From Streptomyces sp. F001 (GTDB lineage: Bacteria > Actinomycetota > Actinomycetes > Streptomycetales > Streptomycetaceae): a stretch of DNA of 64,000 nt. The stretch is taken from contig NZ_QZWF01000003.1 of the NCBI RefSeq assembly GCF_004187715.1, forward strand, positions 682,001 to 746,000. Reading direction: 5' to 3'. Positions 27,351 through 35,447 of this stretch are shown here, in pieces (positions within the stretch are counted from its first letter, which is position 1; each line of letters starts with the position of its first letter). The position numbers and the translations under genes were made by a program. Below the pieces are notes generated by a model. That model searched no databases and was not told the DNA's origin. It was given only the letters and a program-made list of their open reading frames with translations.

Positions 27351-28691
27351 TCAGCCGGGAATGTCGGGGGTGTATTCGTTCCGCCCCCACTCGGAGGAAC
27401 CGAGCGGATAGTTGTACGCGGGCCGTCCCACGTTCCCGCTCGTCCGGAAGGGCTTGCCGTTGTCGTCGACGCGTACGGTGCCCCGCTGGTCCCCGCTGGA
27501 CCAGTCCAGCTCCAGGTACCAGCTCACGTTGTGCGCCCGCGCGTCCGCGAAGATGTAGAAGACCTCGGGATCGGACTCACTCACCTTGTACGGGAAGTCG
27601 CGCTGACCGGCCTTGGGGGAGAGGGCAGGCCGCCCGGCATCGAGGTCCACCCCGAATGACGTCGTCTCCACGCCGCCACCGCACCCGACGCCCATCTCGA
27701 AGTCGTTCCAGGGGAGCGGCGCGCTCTTCTCGACCACCCGCACATGCAGGTCGTCCAGGACGACGGTGGCCTTCCCGGTGCCCTGCACGGTCAGCGCGAG
27801 CATCTGCTGCCCGCCGGCGACCCCGCCGAGCGCGGTGACCCACCCCCGCGCGTCCGGCTCGCTCGGCGGCGGAGGCACCTGCTCGGGCTGCCGGTCGACC
27901 AGGTAGTGCTGGCTGCACGGGTCTTCCCACTTGTACGGATCGACGGCGACGTCGGGCGCGGTGGCCCCGTCCTCGACACCGTTGCCCTGGGCTGCCCCGG
28001 ACCCACCGCTCCGGGAAGCGGAGGCCGACGGGGAAACCGTAGGACTGCTGCTGCGCGAGGTGGACGGCGAGGCCGAACTGGCCTTCGCATCGGACGGCTT
28101 GGAGCCGCGGGGATGTTCGTCGACGGACGGGGAGGCGACCCCGACGGGCCCCTTCCCACCCTGGTCGTCATGGCCTTCGCGCCCGCCGGGCACAAGATTC
28201 ACCACGAGCGCGACCGACACGAGGGCGGCGGCCACGGTGGCCCCGGCGAGGACGACGGTACGCCGCCGCCGCGCCACGGGAGCCTCCGTCAGGGGCCGCC
28301 GCTCGACCTCGGGAACAGCCTCGGCCACCGTTTCGGACCCGGCTGTTTCGGACCCGGCGGCCCCGGCCCCGGCCTCCGCTTCGGACCCCGCCGCCTCCTC
28401 CGCCGTACGCGCCTGCCGTTCCTCCTCCGCGGCGGCTCCGCCGGACTTCTGCCTTCGCCGGGCATCTGCGAGCACCCACCGCCGATGCAGCTCCACCAGT
28501 TCCTCGGGCGTCGCCTTGCACACCCGCGCGAACCGTTCCACGGGCGCGTAGTCCGTCGGTACGGCATCCCCGTTGACGTACCGGTGAAGCGTGGACGCAC
28601 TCGTGTGCAGCCGCTTCCCGAGCACCCCGTAACTGAGCCCGGACCGCTCCTTCAACCGGCCCAACAGCTCCGAGAACTCGTCCCCCGCCAC
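27351..28691 (-). CDS. Membrane-anchored HTH protein with extracytoplasmic domain
   Basis: A 446-aa protein. A HipB/XRE-like HTH is at about residues 1-65 (YGVLGKRLHTSASTLHRYVNG), followed by an Ala/Glu-rich linker. A single membrane helix comes after RRRR near residue 150, then a Ser/Pro-rich stalk and a C-terminal beta-rich domain of about 170 residues that should face outside. The GTG at 28691 is chosen because GGAGG lies four bases before it. The layout suggests a one-component sensor that couples an outside signal to DNA binding at the membrane. It is divergent from the DUF4232 lipoprotein gene, a likely target. Confidence 0.78.
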   Translation of the reverse strand: MAGDEFSELLGRLKERSGLSYGVLGKRLHTSASTLHRYVNGDAVPTDYAPVERFARVCKATPEELVELHRRWVLADARRRQKSGGAAAEEERQARTAEEAAGSEAEAGAGAAGSETAGSETVAEAVPEVERRPLTEAPVARRRRTVVLAGATVAAALVSVALVVNLVPGGREGHDDQGGKGPVGVASPSVDEHPRGSKPSDAKASSASPSTSRSSSPTVSPSASASRSGGSGAAQGNGVEDGATAPDVAVDPYKWEDPCSQHYLVDRQPEQVPPPPSEPDARGWVTALGGVAGGQQMLALTVQGTGKATVVLDDLHVRVVEKSAPLPWNDFEMGVGCGGGVETTSFGVDLDAGRPALSPKAGQRDFPYKVSESDPEVFYIFADARAHNVSWYLELDWSSGDQRGTVRVDDNGKPFRTSGNVGRPAYNYPLGSSEWGRNEYTPDIPG

Positions 28692-28918
28692 CGTTCCTCC
28701 CTCTCCCCACGTCCCGGACCCCCATTCCAGGGGGAGGTCATTCCCCCAGGTCAGAGCCATCGCAAGCGTTCCAGCGTCCCGGATACCCCGGCAGCCGTGG
28801 CAGCCGGGACGGATCACCGCACAAGCTTGGGCCATCCAAGCACGCCGCTCCCGGCACGCCGTTTCCGGCACCCGGTCGAGCGGCCATGCCAACACCCGTA
28901 CCGCACAAGGGGGATCAC

Positions 28919-29662
28919 ATGTCCACACGCACCCACCGCACCCGCATGCTCGTCGCCGCCGCGCTCACGGCCGCCACGCTGATGCTGACGGCATGCAACA
29001 GCGGAGAGGGCGTCCAGGACGAGGGGGCATCGGCAGGATCGATGCCCACGGCCTCCACCACGCCCTCGCCCAAGGCGAGCGGGGGAACCTCCACCGGGAC
29101 GGGGCAGACGGACTCGGCGGGCTTGACCTCCGAAGGCTCGACCGGCGGCGCGGCCGGTTCGAACGGCACAACGGGTTCCACGGGCTCGTCGGGTTCCACG
29201 GGCTCGTCTGGTTCCACAGGCTCGACGGGCTCCAAGGACTCGGAGCCCACCAGGACCCCCTGCTCTCCCACCTCCACCCGGACGACCGCCACGGAGGTCT
29301 CCCGCCCCCTGAACCACCTTCTCCTCACCGTCACCAACACCGGCTCGAAGAACTGCAACCTCACCGGCTATCCGGCGGTCCGATTCGGCGAGGCCCAGTC
29401 CGTCCCGCCGGCCTTCGAGGACTCCAAGCCGCAGGCGGTGGTCACGCTGGCCCCTGGCGAGTCGGGCTATGCGAGCGTCCTTCTCTCGGCCGCCGACGGC
29501 AGTGGCTCGGGCGGCTACACGGCCAAGTCCCTCGCGGTCTACTTCGACAAGAGCGCGAGCGCCGCCGCCCACCCGTCACTCCCCGCGAAGGGTGTGCACG
29601 TCGACGACTCGATCCGAGTGTCGTACTGGCAGTCGACCATGGCTGACGCCCTGGCCTGGTGA
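28919..29662 (+). CDS. DUF4232 lipoprotein
   Basis: A 247-aa lipoprotein starting MSTRTHRTR with lipobox LTAC near residue 27. A long Ser/Thr/Gly tether includes GSTGSS repeats. The C-terminal DUF4232 domain of about 130 residues has PLNHLLLTVTNTGSKNC and NLTGYPAVRFG, with the two conserved Cys. Many Streptomyces carry such extracellular beta-sandwich lipoproteins; the function is unknown. The ATG follows AGGGGG. It is divergent from the membrane-bound HTH gene, 227 bp apart, and its 3' end is duplicated at 24639-24752. Confidence 0.85.
   Translation: MSTRTHRTRMLVAAALTAATLMLTACNSGEGVQDEGASAGSMPTASTTPSPKASGGTSTGTGQTDSAGLTSEGSTGGAAGSNGTTGSTGSSGSTGSSGSTGSTGSKDSEPTRTPCSPTSTRTTATEVSRPLNHLLLTVTNTGSKNCNLTGYPAVRFGEAQSVPPAFEDSKPQAVVTLAPGESGYASVLLSAADGSGSGGYTAKSLAVYFDKSASAAAHPSLPAKGVHVDDSIRVSYWQSTMADALAW
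29171..29233. repeat. In-frame GSTGSS-type tandem repeat
   Basis: Degenerate units such as GGTTCCACGGGCTCGTC repeat three to four times and encode the flexible tether of the DUF4232 lipoprotein. Length polymorphism between strains is likely. Confidence 0.75.
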
Positions 29663-29781
29663 TACACCGGCTCACTGCCGCCACGGTTCGGAAGAGCAGG
29701 GCCACAGCCGCGACGAAGGCACCCGACAAAGCTCCTGGCGCGAATCCGGCACGCGACTACTGATCACAGCGGACAGCAAGA

Positions 29782-29807
29782 AGGCCCGGGTCGGATGACC
29801 TGGGCCT
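29782..29807 (-). terminator. tRNA-associated terminator, copy D
   Basis: Same stem-loop as copy B (AGGCCCGGGTC, GGAT, GACCTGGGCCT). Confidence 0.7.
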
Positions 29808-29813
29808 TGGTCG

Positions 29814-29859
29814 TGGAGCGGGTGACGAGAACCGAACTCGCGCTCTCAGCTTGGGAAGT
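29814..29859 (-). repeat. tRNA-Gly 3' half, attachment-site copy D
   Basis: Nearly identical to copy B, including the flanking TGATCACAGCGGACA segment and terminator. No recognisable arm block follows; similarity ends about 20 bp after the anticodon-loop end (GGAAGTGACGGC). Confidence 0.8.
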
Positions 29860-30434
29860 GACGGCCTTTGCCGGGGTTGAACAGCCGGACGAACACCAGC
29901 ACTGCGTCCACAGCTGAGGCGAGCCAGGTGCGGCGGTGCCAAGACCAACCAGAGCGCGCGGCATCGTCGTCGGAGGCTCGCAGATCGGGGGGAGAGGGTT
30001 CATCACGTGGGGGCGGACGGTGACCCGCAGGTAGTGGTCCTCATAGGCGAACACCACGACGAGATTCGCCGGCACCGGGCCCGTACCACCGCAGACGCCG
30101 CTACCGCCCCCTGACCGACCGGGACGGACCGTCGCGACCCGGCCGAGCAGGCCGCCGCCTGGCGGTGATCGACCTGTCCACCCGCGATCTCGACGAGGTG
30201 GTCGCGGAACTGGCCGACCGTCCTTGCCCACTTCGCGTCGCTGGCCGGAGTTCCCTTCTCCAAGCTGAGCTTTGCTGCTGGTGAAGTTCCACAGGCGCGT
30301 AGGGCTCTTCCGGCCGCAGGGATGAGAGCCGAGGAGCAGGTCATCTCCAACGCGATGCTCCTTGGCAGCGGCGTCGCTGGGCCAGGGCCTGTCCGGCGGA
30401 TCTCGCCGGACAGGCCCGTGGTCCCGAGGAGGGC
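29860..30434. other. Gap with no recognised gene
   Basis: About 575 bp between att copy D and the DUF1062 gene. Short frames on both strands contain Arg-rich segments resembling regulator or transposase debris, none identifiable. An inverted repeat around CGGCGGATCTCGCCGGACAGG near 30394 could act as the terminator of the DUF1062 gene. Confidence 0.35.
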
Positions 30435-30983
30435 TCAGCGCTTGAGCGTGAAGGTGAAGTCGCCGGAGAGCTTGCCGCTCAGCCGGACTGCCGAAACGAG
30501 TTTGCCCTCCGTGATCAGTCTCTCGACCTCGGCCCGCGAAAGACGGCAACCTTCAGCGATCAGTCGCACCGGCCGGACAGGGATCCGCGCCGCAAAGCGG
30601 ACCGAGACGTCGATCACCTCGCGGTCCAGGTGATCCGATCCGCCGGTGTCGAGGCGCCAGGCGCCCGCCCAGTCGAGGGCGATGCGATTACGGCGCTGCA
30701 CGACCGGATCCTGGAGCAGCTCAGCTGTCAGACCAGGGTCGTTGTCATGCAGCCGGTCCAGCAGCTCAGGTCGTACGGAGCGCACATTCATCCGCTCCAG
30801 GACCGTGAGCTTTGCAGTTTCCCCGCAAGCGGTACAGAGCGCGAGGAGCCAGGCGTCGATGAGCTTGTGGTTTGCGTTGACGCGAAATTTACCGCTTGCC
30901 CGGAAGTGCTCGGACGCGCACGCGTGGCAACAGCGGCGAACGAGCGGCAGGCAGGTGGGCACGACCACCCAGTTTTTGAGCAC
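30435..30983 (-). CDS. DUF1062 protein
   Basis: A 182-aa protein. Two Cys pairs (CHAC near residue 19 and CTAC near 50) form a likely zinc ribbon, separated by GKFRVNANHKLIDAWLLALC, the DUF1062 hallmark. TVLERMNVRSV follows. The C-terminal part (AEGCRLSRAEVERLITEGK) looks like a small helical S4-like or HTH element. The biochemical role of the family is unknown; nucleic-acid binding is a reasonable guess. The gene stands alone. A start at the ATG at 30983 is accepted; Cys-rich residues begin soon after. Confidence 0.85.
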   Translation of the reverse strand: MLKNWVVVPTCLPLVRRCCHACASEHFRASGKFRVNANHKLIDAWLLALCTACGETAKLTVLERMNVRSVRPELLDRLHDNDPGLTAELLQDPVVQRRNRIALDWAGAWRLDTGGSDHLDREVIDVSVRFAARIPVRPVRLIAEGCRLSRAEVERLITEGKLVSAVRLSGKLSGDFTFTLKR

Positions 30984-31109
30984 AGAAGTACACCGGTTTC
31001 AGTGAGAAGTCCGCAGCAAAAAGGAGCGCGGCGCACATGCGCGACGCGCGACGATTCAGCGCTCGGGGGGTCTCACACGGTGTACAACGGCACGTCCTTG
31101 ACCAGACGA

Positions 31110-31250
31110 CTTGGTTCGGCAGCACGGTAATGGCGCACAGCGGCGCTGCTCCACTGGTTTTCGAGCGCCTCACCCACGGCCCGGAAGTTCTTGAGCCTGT
31201 TGATCGTCCGCTCGACGCCGGCATCGCGGGGCCCTGGCGCAGCAGCGCGG
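31110..31250 (-). pseudogene. IS5-type transposase C-terminal remnant
   Basis: The frame encodes RDAGVERTINRLKNFRAVG, closely resembling the end of actinobacterial IS5-family transposases (VERTINRLKNFRAVATR type). It then diverges into unrelated sequence. No upstream catalytic part is present. Confidence 0.6.
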
Positions 31251-31329
31251 CAGTTCCTCGTCTCCGTCCTCGCCCCAGGTCTCGCCGATTCCGCCCGCCC
31301 GCTCCCCCGCCCTCTTACGGAACGAACTT

Positions 31330-31581
31330 CTACCGCCGCGATACCTTCCACACGAGCGCGCACCACAAGCAGAGGCCACCGGTAGTCGGCCGCGTCACCG
31401 CCGCAACGGCCGTCTCCGTCAACGCGTCAACGAGCTCCTCACGAGCGATCACCGCACGCCGAGCGGCCTCCTCCGCAGCAGCCACCGCCACCTGGACCCG
31501 CTCCAGCTCCGCCCGCAACTCCTCGGCCCGGACAAGCGCCAGCCGTTCACGCTTCTCCAGCACCGCGATCACCGACGGCAT
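31330..31581 (-). CDS. Small coiled-coil protein
   Basis: Starting at the ATG at 31581, an 83-aa protein. Residues 1-62 form an Ala/Glu/Arg-rich coiled coil (EKRERLALVRAEELRAEL and so on), and the tail looks degenerate. Very similar short coiled-coil proteins accompany transposase genes in Streptomyces, and an IS5-like remnant lies directly downstream, so this may belong to the same dead element. The frame is open for 93 codons upstream of this start, but the coding character begins here. Confidence 0.5.
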   Translation of the reverse strand: MPSVIAVLEKRERLALVRAEELRAELERVQVAVAAAEEAARRAVIAREELVDALTETAVAAVTRPTTGGLCLWCALVWKVSRR

Positions 31582-31935
31582 CCGCCACCTCCACACCCGA
31601 ACCAGAACCGACGGCCCGAGCATGCCTAAACAGCGAGCAACATACCCTTTAACTGGGAAGACTTGACGCTGCATCCGGTTTGGGAATGCCTTCTTAATGA
31701 TGTCTTCGCCGACGCAGCATGTACGACGAAGCCTCTCAGGCGAGGGAGGATCTGGCCGGAGAGGCTTCGGCTGTACAGCCGCTATGTGGGTCGTGTTACT
31801 CGCTTGAAGGCGAGTACGGGGAGCGGATCGACCTGCTCCCCTGACCGCTTCGATCGACATCGAGGGGGCGCGTTACAGGCCCTGACGGACTGTAGCGCGG
31901 AAGGAATATGAGTACCGTCGACGTCGGGGACTGGT

Positions 31936-32610
31936 TTACCGCGCCTGCGCAGCCTTCTTGGCCCGCCGGATCCGTGCCGGGGCGAACGCGTCGATGGCTC
32001 CCGCACCCCGGCCCGGAGTGTCGTTCCATTCCTGGATGCGCCGGGCGAGCTGGCTCAGTCGTGCGTCGCTGGGCGGTACGTCGATCTGGAAGTGGGACTC
32101 CTTCAGCGGGTCCATCTCGCCACCCCACGCGACAACCCCCGAGCAGTCGGCAAGGATGTCGGCGATCACCGTACGCTCCGCGGACGACATGCCCGTGCTC
32201 TTCGAAGCCCCGAGGGGGTACAGGAGCGGACGGATCGCGAACGCCGTCCCCGAGAGGTAGTTGGACTCGAACTCGGCGCCGACGTGCCGATCCGTGGTGT
32301 GGCCCTCCACGTCACCGGAGCGGAGCATGTCGATCTCGTAGGAGAACCGTCGAGCCACGTAGAGCAGCACCGTGGCAACATCACCGTCCCGCAGCGTCAC
32401 GTTGACGTTGGTGCCCTCGATCCGGAACTTCTTGGCTTGGTCGCTGGCAATGACAGTCCAGCCGTTCTGTGACCGTCTGCCCTTCCACTCCCGGCCTGCC
32501 GGGGCAGCAACTGCAGTGGAGGGAAGAGCGGCGAACACGGCTCCGGCGGCAACGCCGGCGCCGATTCCCAGAGCTTGGCGACGGCTGAGTACGGGGGCGG
32601 TGTCGTTCAA
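31936..32610 (-). CDS. Tat-exported M15-like peptidase fold protein lacking zinc ligands
   Basis: A 224-aa protein starting at a TTG (32610) with AAAGGATC upstream; the longer open frame has no signal. It begins with a Tat signal (SRRQALGIGAGVAAG, cleavage near AVAAPA). The body resembles D-Ala-D-Ala carboxypeptidase/L-Ala-D-Glu peptidase folds. The segment that normally reads SNHxSGTAxD is SNYLSGTAFA here, so the first His and the Asp zinc ligands are replaced. The later WGGEMD...SHFQID part keeps its His. It is therefore likely a peptidoglycan-binding or regulatory pseudoenzyme. It is the last gene of the eight-gene exporter cluster. Confidence 0.65.
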   Translation of the reverse strand: MNDTAPVLSRRQALGIGAGVAAGAVFAALPSTAVAAPAGREWKGRRSQNGWTVIASDQAKKFRIEGTNVNVTLRDGDVATVLLYVARRFSYEIDMLRSGDVEGHTTDRHVGAEFESNYLSGTAFAIRPLLYPLGASKSTGMSSAERTVIADILADCSGVVAWGGEMDPLKESHFQIDVPPSDARLSQLARRIQEWNDTPGRGAGAIDAFAPARIRRAKKAAQAR

Positions 32611-32981
32611 CGTAGTGATCCTTTCCGGTAGCGGGAGGCCACGAGTGCGACGATGCACATGGTGGCTGTCCCCAGGGCGGTGAACAGGAGGGGGTTCACC
32701 CAGGACGAGACGAGGTCGTAAGTGCGGCCGTCGTCCCATTGGCAGGCTGCATGTGGGGGAAAGAACGCTTCTTCGTATCGGTCCCAGTCAGGTATGGATA
32801 CGGTTGGTTCGCACATGCGAGCGGGGTCAGCGAACAGGACCTGGCCTGCTCCCATGAGGTAGCAGAAGAAGGCAATGATGAGGCTGGCGGTCGCAGCTCC
32901 ACGTAGACGCTTCCCCTCGCGGAAGCGGAGGCACGACGAACCAATCGCAACGATGGCTACCGCGATGACCCAACTACCCAT
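32607..32981 (-). CDS. Small membrane protein of the exporter/DUF1906 cluster
   Basis: A 124-aa protein with three hydrophobic segments (about residues 3-18, 30-50 and 93-112). A polar loop between the second and third carries two Cys (ARMCEP and AACQWDDG) that could form an extracytoplasmic disulfide. It starts directly after the DUF1906 gene stop and overlaps the start of the M15-like gene by four bases, so it is in the same operon. No known family. An anchor or immunity-type role is inference only. Confidence 0.65.
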   Translation of the reverse strand: MGSWVIAVAIVAIGSSCLRFREGKRLRGAATASLIIAFFCYLMGAGQVLFADPARMCEPTVSIPDWDRYEEAFFPPHAACQWDDGRTYDLVSSWVNPLLFTALGTATMCIVALVASRYRKGSLR

Positions 32982-35372
32982 TTACGATTCCTTGCTGAAC
33001 GACTCCGCATGGTTTGCGAGGTACTTTGCCTGGCTGCGCGCCTCCAGACCAGCGCGGGCCATGAGCGAGTCCGCGAAGCCGTTGCAGTACTCCCGCAGCT
33101 TGTCCGAGGGAAGCAGGTGCGGGAGGATCACGCCCTCGCCGGCAGTGCTCAGGACGAGGTAGGCACGGCCTCCGGAGATGATGAGGTTCGTGGTGTTGGT
33201 GAGGATGGCGTAGGCCGCGTCGGACGCAGTGCTTGCGGAGCTGCCGAACCGCTGAGCCACATAGTCCTGGAACCGCGTGGCTCCGCCCGTGCCTTCGTAG
33301 TGGTCCCGGACAGCCTTGTTGATGGGCGTGCCGGCTCTCATCTTCTCTGCCAGCAAGAATCCGTCGGCATCCTCGATCAGATCGCCGATCGCGAAGGAGG
33401 ATTCCACACCGATCTTCGCCATGCGTTCCGTGCAGTAGGTGTAGCCGGAGGCGTAGGAGTCGCTGTCACGGCGCCATTCCCCATAGAACGTCATCAAGTC
33501 GCCGGCCCATCCGGCTACGTCCCCTTCATTGGCCGTATGCCGATCGGACGAGGCAGGCTTGATGAGCTGTCCGGCCGCGGTGGCAAGGAGGTGCTGGGGT
33601 CCGACAGTCAAGCCGGTGAACGGGTCATTGAGGTCGGACAGCAACTCGGCGCCATTATCGTTCGCATAGTCGATGAACGACCAGTCGACGCCGGCGATGA
33701 GTGCTTGCCACTGTGTACCGGAATACCGCAGTTGTCGGTAGTAGTCCGTGGCCAGGCGGTTCGGGTCGCCCTTGCCGTAACTCTGAGCCAGGCCGTACAG
33801 CTTGTCGATGTTCGCGATGAACTCTGCCGCAGGGGAAACCGGGCGGTTGACGCTGTTTTGGCCGTTGTCGGACTTGGGGCGGCGTACGTCGCGGTCCAGC
33901 CAGAAGGTGTCACTGCCGTTGGTGACCTGGTATTCCTTGATCTGGTTGAAGGACCAGTTCGCGGGCAACGGGAAGCCGAGATTTCCGGAGAATCCCCATG
34001 ACATGCCAGAGACGAACGAATAGGTGGCATAGGTCTCTTGGGTCACCTGCGTACACACATTTCGTGAGCCATAGACGCCGAACAGGTAACGCTTACCCTT
34101 GGAGGACAGGCCGGAGCTCACCCCGCGGAAATAGTCGATGATCTTCGGCATGTCTGCGACTGTGGCGTCGTAGTCGACGGCGAAGTAGATGACGGTGCCC
34201 CGGTTGAATCCGAAGTGCACAGCTTGGTCGTGAGCCCATCGGCCGTGAGCGTAGCCATTGGGCCAATTGTACTCGTCGAGTGATCTTCCATTGTCCTGGA
34301 AGATGGGGAATACCCGCAGACCGGCAGCGAATATGTCATCCAGCTCGCCTTCTTCGAGCATCTTCGAGCCGCCGCCGGCAGATGCCTCGTTCAGGTACCG
34401 GCCCACGTACATGTACCCGTCCGCAACCATCTTCTGGGCGCGTGACGGGGTGATGGTGTACGCGGTGTCCGACCCGGTTGCAGGCCGGTCCGGGTCTCCC
34501 ATGGAGACCAAGAGCTGCGCCCACGTCCTGTAGTCGCCCCTGCCGGTGACTTCGAGTGCGGAGAAGTACTGGAATTCGCGCACCCAGCCGTCGATGTCGG
34601 AATCCCAGGAGTCGGTGAAGTGCGTCCTCTGGTCGTCTTCAGCCGCGCCGGGTACCGGTTCATTGAAAACGCAGGCGGCGGAGAACAGTTGCATGAAGAT
34701 CCCCGACGATCCAGGCCCGACAGTGTTTGCCTTCAGGCCGGCTTGGGTGCCTGCTCCGAAGTTTCCGGTTGCTTGGTTCTCCGGTATTCCGATTTCAATC
34801 TGGATAGCCTTCATCAGGGCCTGCTGGACATCCCGTGAGTAGTGACCGTCGGTGGGGCCGATGTAGAAGGTGCTCTTTCCCCAGTAGCGTCCATTTAGCC
34901 ACTGCTGGATCTCGTGCACCTTTTCCGTGCCGCCGGCGAGGACTACGTAGGCGTCCATGTTCAAGATGGCCTTGAAAACCTTGGGCTGGACGACGCCGCC
35001 ATCTTTGGCAAGTCCCATGTTTTCCTTCATCTGGTCTACGGATGATGCCGCGACCGGATCGAAGCTGGAAACGCCCGTGTCGCCGCCCCAGTAACCTTTG
35101 CAGAAGAGCCCATGGCGAAGGATCTTGACGATGTTATCGTTCTTGTTCCATCCGATCCCGATGGTGCCGAGGGCGGCGACCTTGGAGAGGGTTCCGTCGC
35201 CGAAGTTGGCGACGACGGGGCTGATGCCCAATTCATGCTGTAGGCCCATTGTCAGGCTGTACATCGTGGCCCAACCCGTTTGGCCGTCTTCAGGGCATTT
35301 GGTGTAGCCGGTTACGCCGCCGTATGTAGCGTTGACCCACTTTTGAGCCTCAAGAACCTTCTCGTCTGCCAT
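32982..35372 (-). CDS. DUF1906 glycoside-hydrolase-like protein with PG-binding-like N-terminus
   Basis: A 796-aa protein without signal peptide. Residues about 1-130 and 145-220 each resemble peptidoglycan-binding-like modules of the kind paired with DUF1906 (WLNGRYWG, IGPTDGHYSRDVQQAL). Residues about 315-540 form the DUF1906 (Rv2525c-like, GH25-like barrel) domain with YVGRYLN, GLRVFPIFQDNG, YFAVDYDA and YLFGVYGS. The last 250 residues are an unassigned, mostly helical domain. Base composition is clearly lower in GC than the neighbours, suggesting transfer. With no signal, release by lysis or a dedicated export route would be needed to reach the wall. Confidence 0.8.
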   Translation of the reverse strand: MADEKVLEAQKWVNATYGGVTGYTKCPEDGQTGWATMYSLTMGLQHELGISPVVANFGDGTLSKVAALGTIGIGWNKNDNIVKILRHGLFCKGYWGGDTGVSSFDPVAASSVDQMKENMGLAKDGGVVQPKVFKAILNMDAYVVLAGGTEKVHEIQQWLNGRYWGKSTFYIGPTDGHYSRDVQQALMKAIQIEIGIPENQATGNFGAGTQAGLKANTVGPGSSGIFMQLFSAACVFNEPVPGAAEDDQRTHFTDSWDSDIDGWVREFQYFSALEVTGRGDYRTWAQLLVSMGDPDRPATGSDTAYTITPSRAQKMVADGYMYVGRYLNEASAGGGSKMLEEGELDDIFAAGLRVFPIFQDNGRSLDEYNWPNGYAHGRWAHDQAVHFGFNRGTVIYFAVDYDATVADMPKIIDYFRGVSSGLSSKGKRYLFGVYGSRNVCTQVTQETYATYSFVSGMSWGFSGNLGFPLPANWSFNQIKEYQVTNGSDTFWLDRDVRRPKSDNGQNSVNRPVSPAAEFIANIDKLYGLAQSYGKGDPNRLATDYYRQLRYSGTQWQALIAGVDWSFIDYANDNGAELLSDLNDPFTGLTVGPQHLLATAAGQLIKPASSDRHTANEGDVAGWAGDLMTFYGEWRRDSDSYASGYTYCTERMAKIGVESSFAIGDLIEDADGFLLAEKMRAGTPINKAVRDHYEGTGGATRFQDYVAQRFGSSASTASDAAYAILTNTTNLIISGGRAYLVLSTAGEGVILPHLLPSDKLREYCNGFADSLMARAGLEARSQAKYLANHAESFSKES

Positions 35373-35447
35373 ATCTGGATTCCTCTCGTTTGAGTGGGCA
35401 GGAATGTCCCTGCGGACTGGGGCACCTGCGGGTGGTGAGGGGCGGCG

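Noticed and set aside
29860..30350. Possible regulator or transposase debris before the DUF1062 gene
   Set aside because: Short fragments such as RRAVIDLSTRDLDEVVAELADR suggest old coding sequence, but no family could be named.
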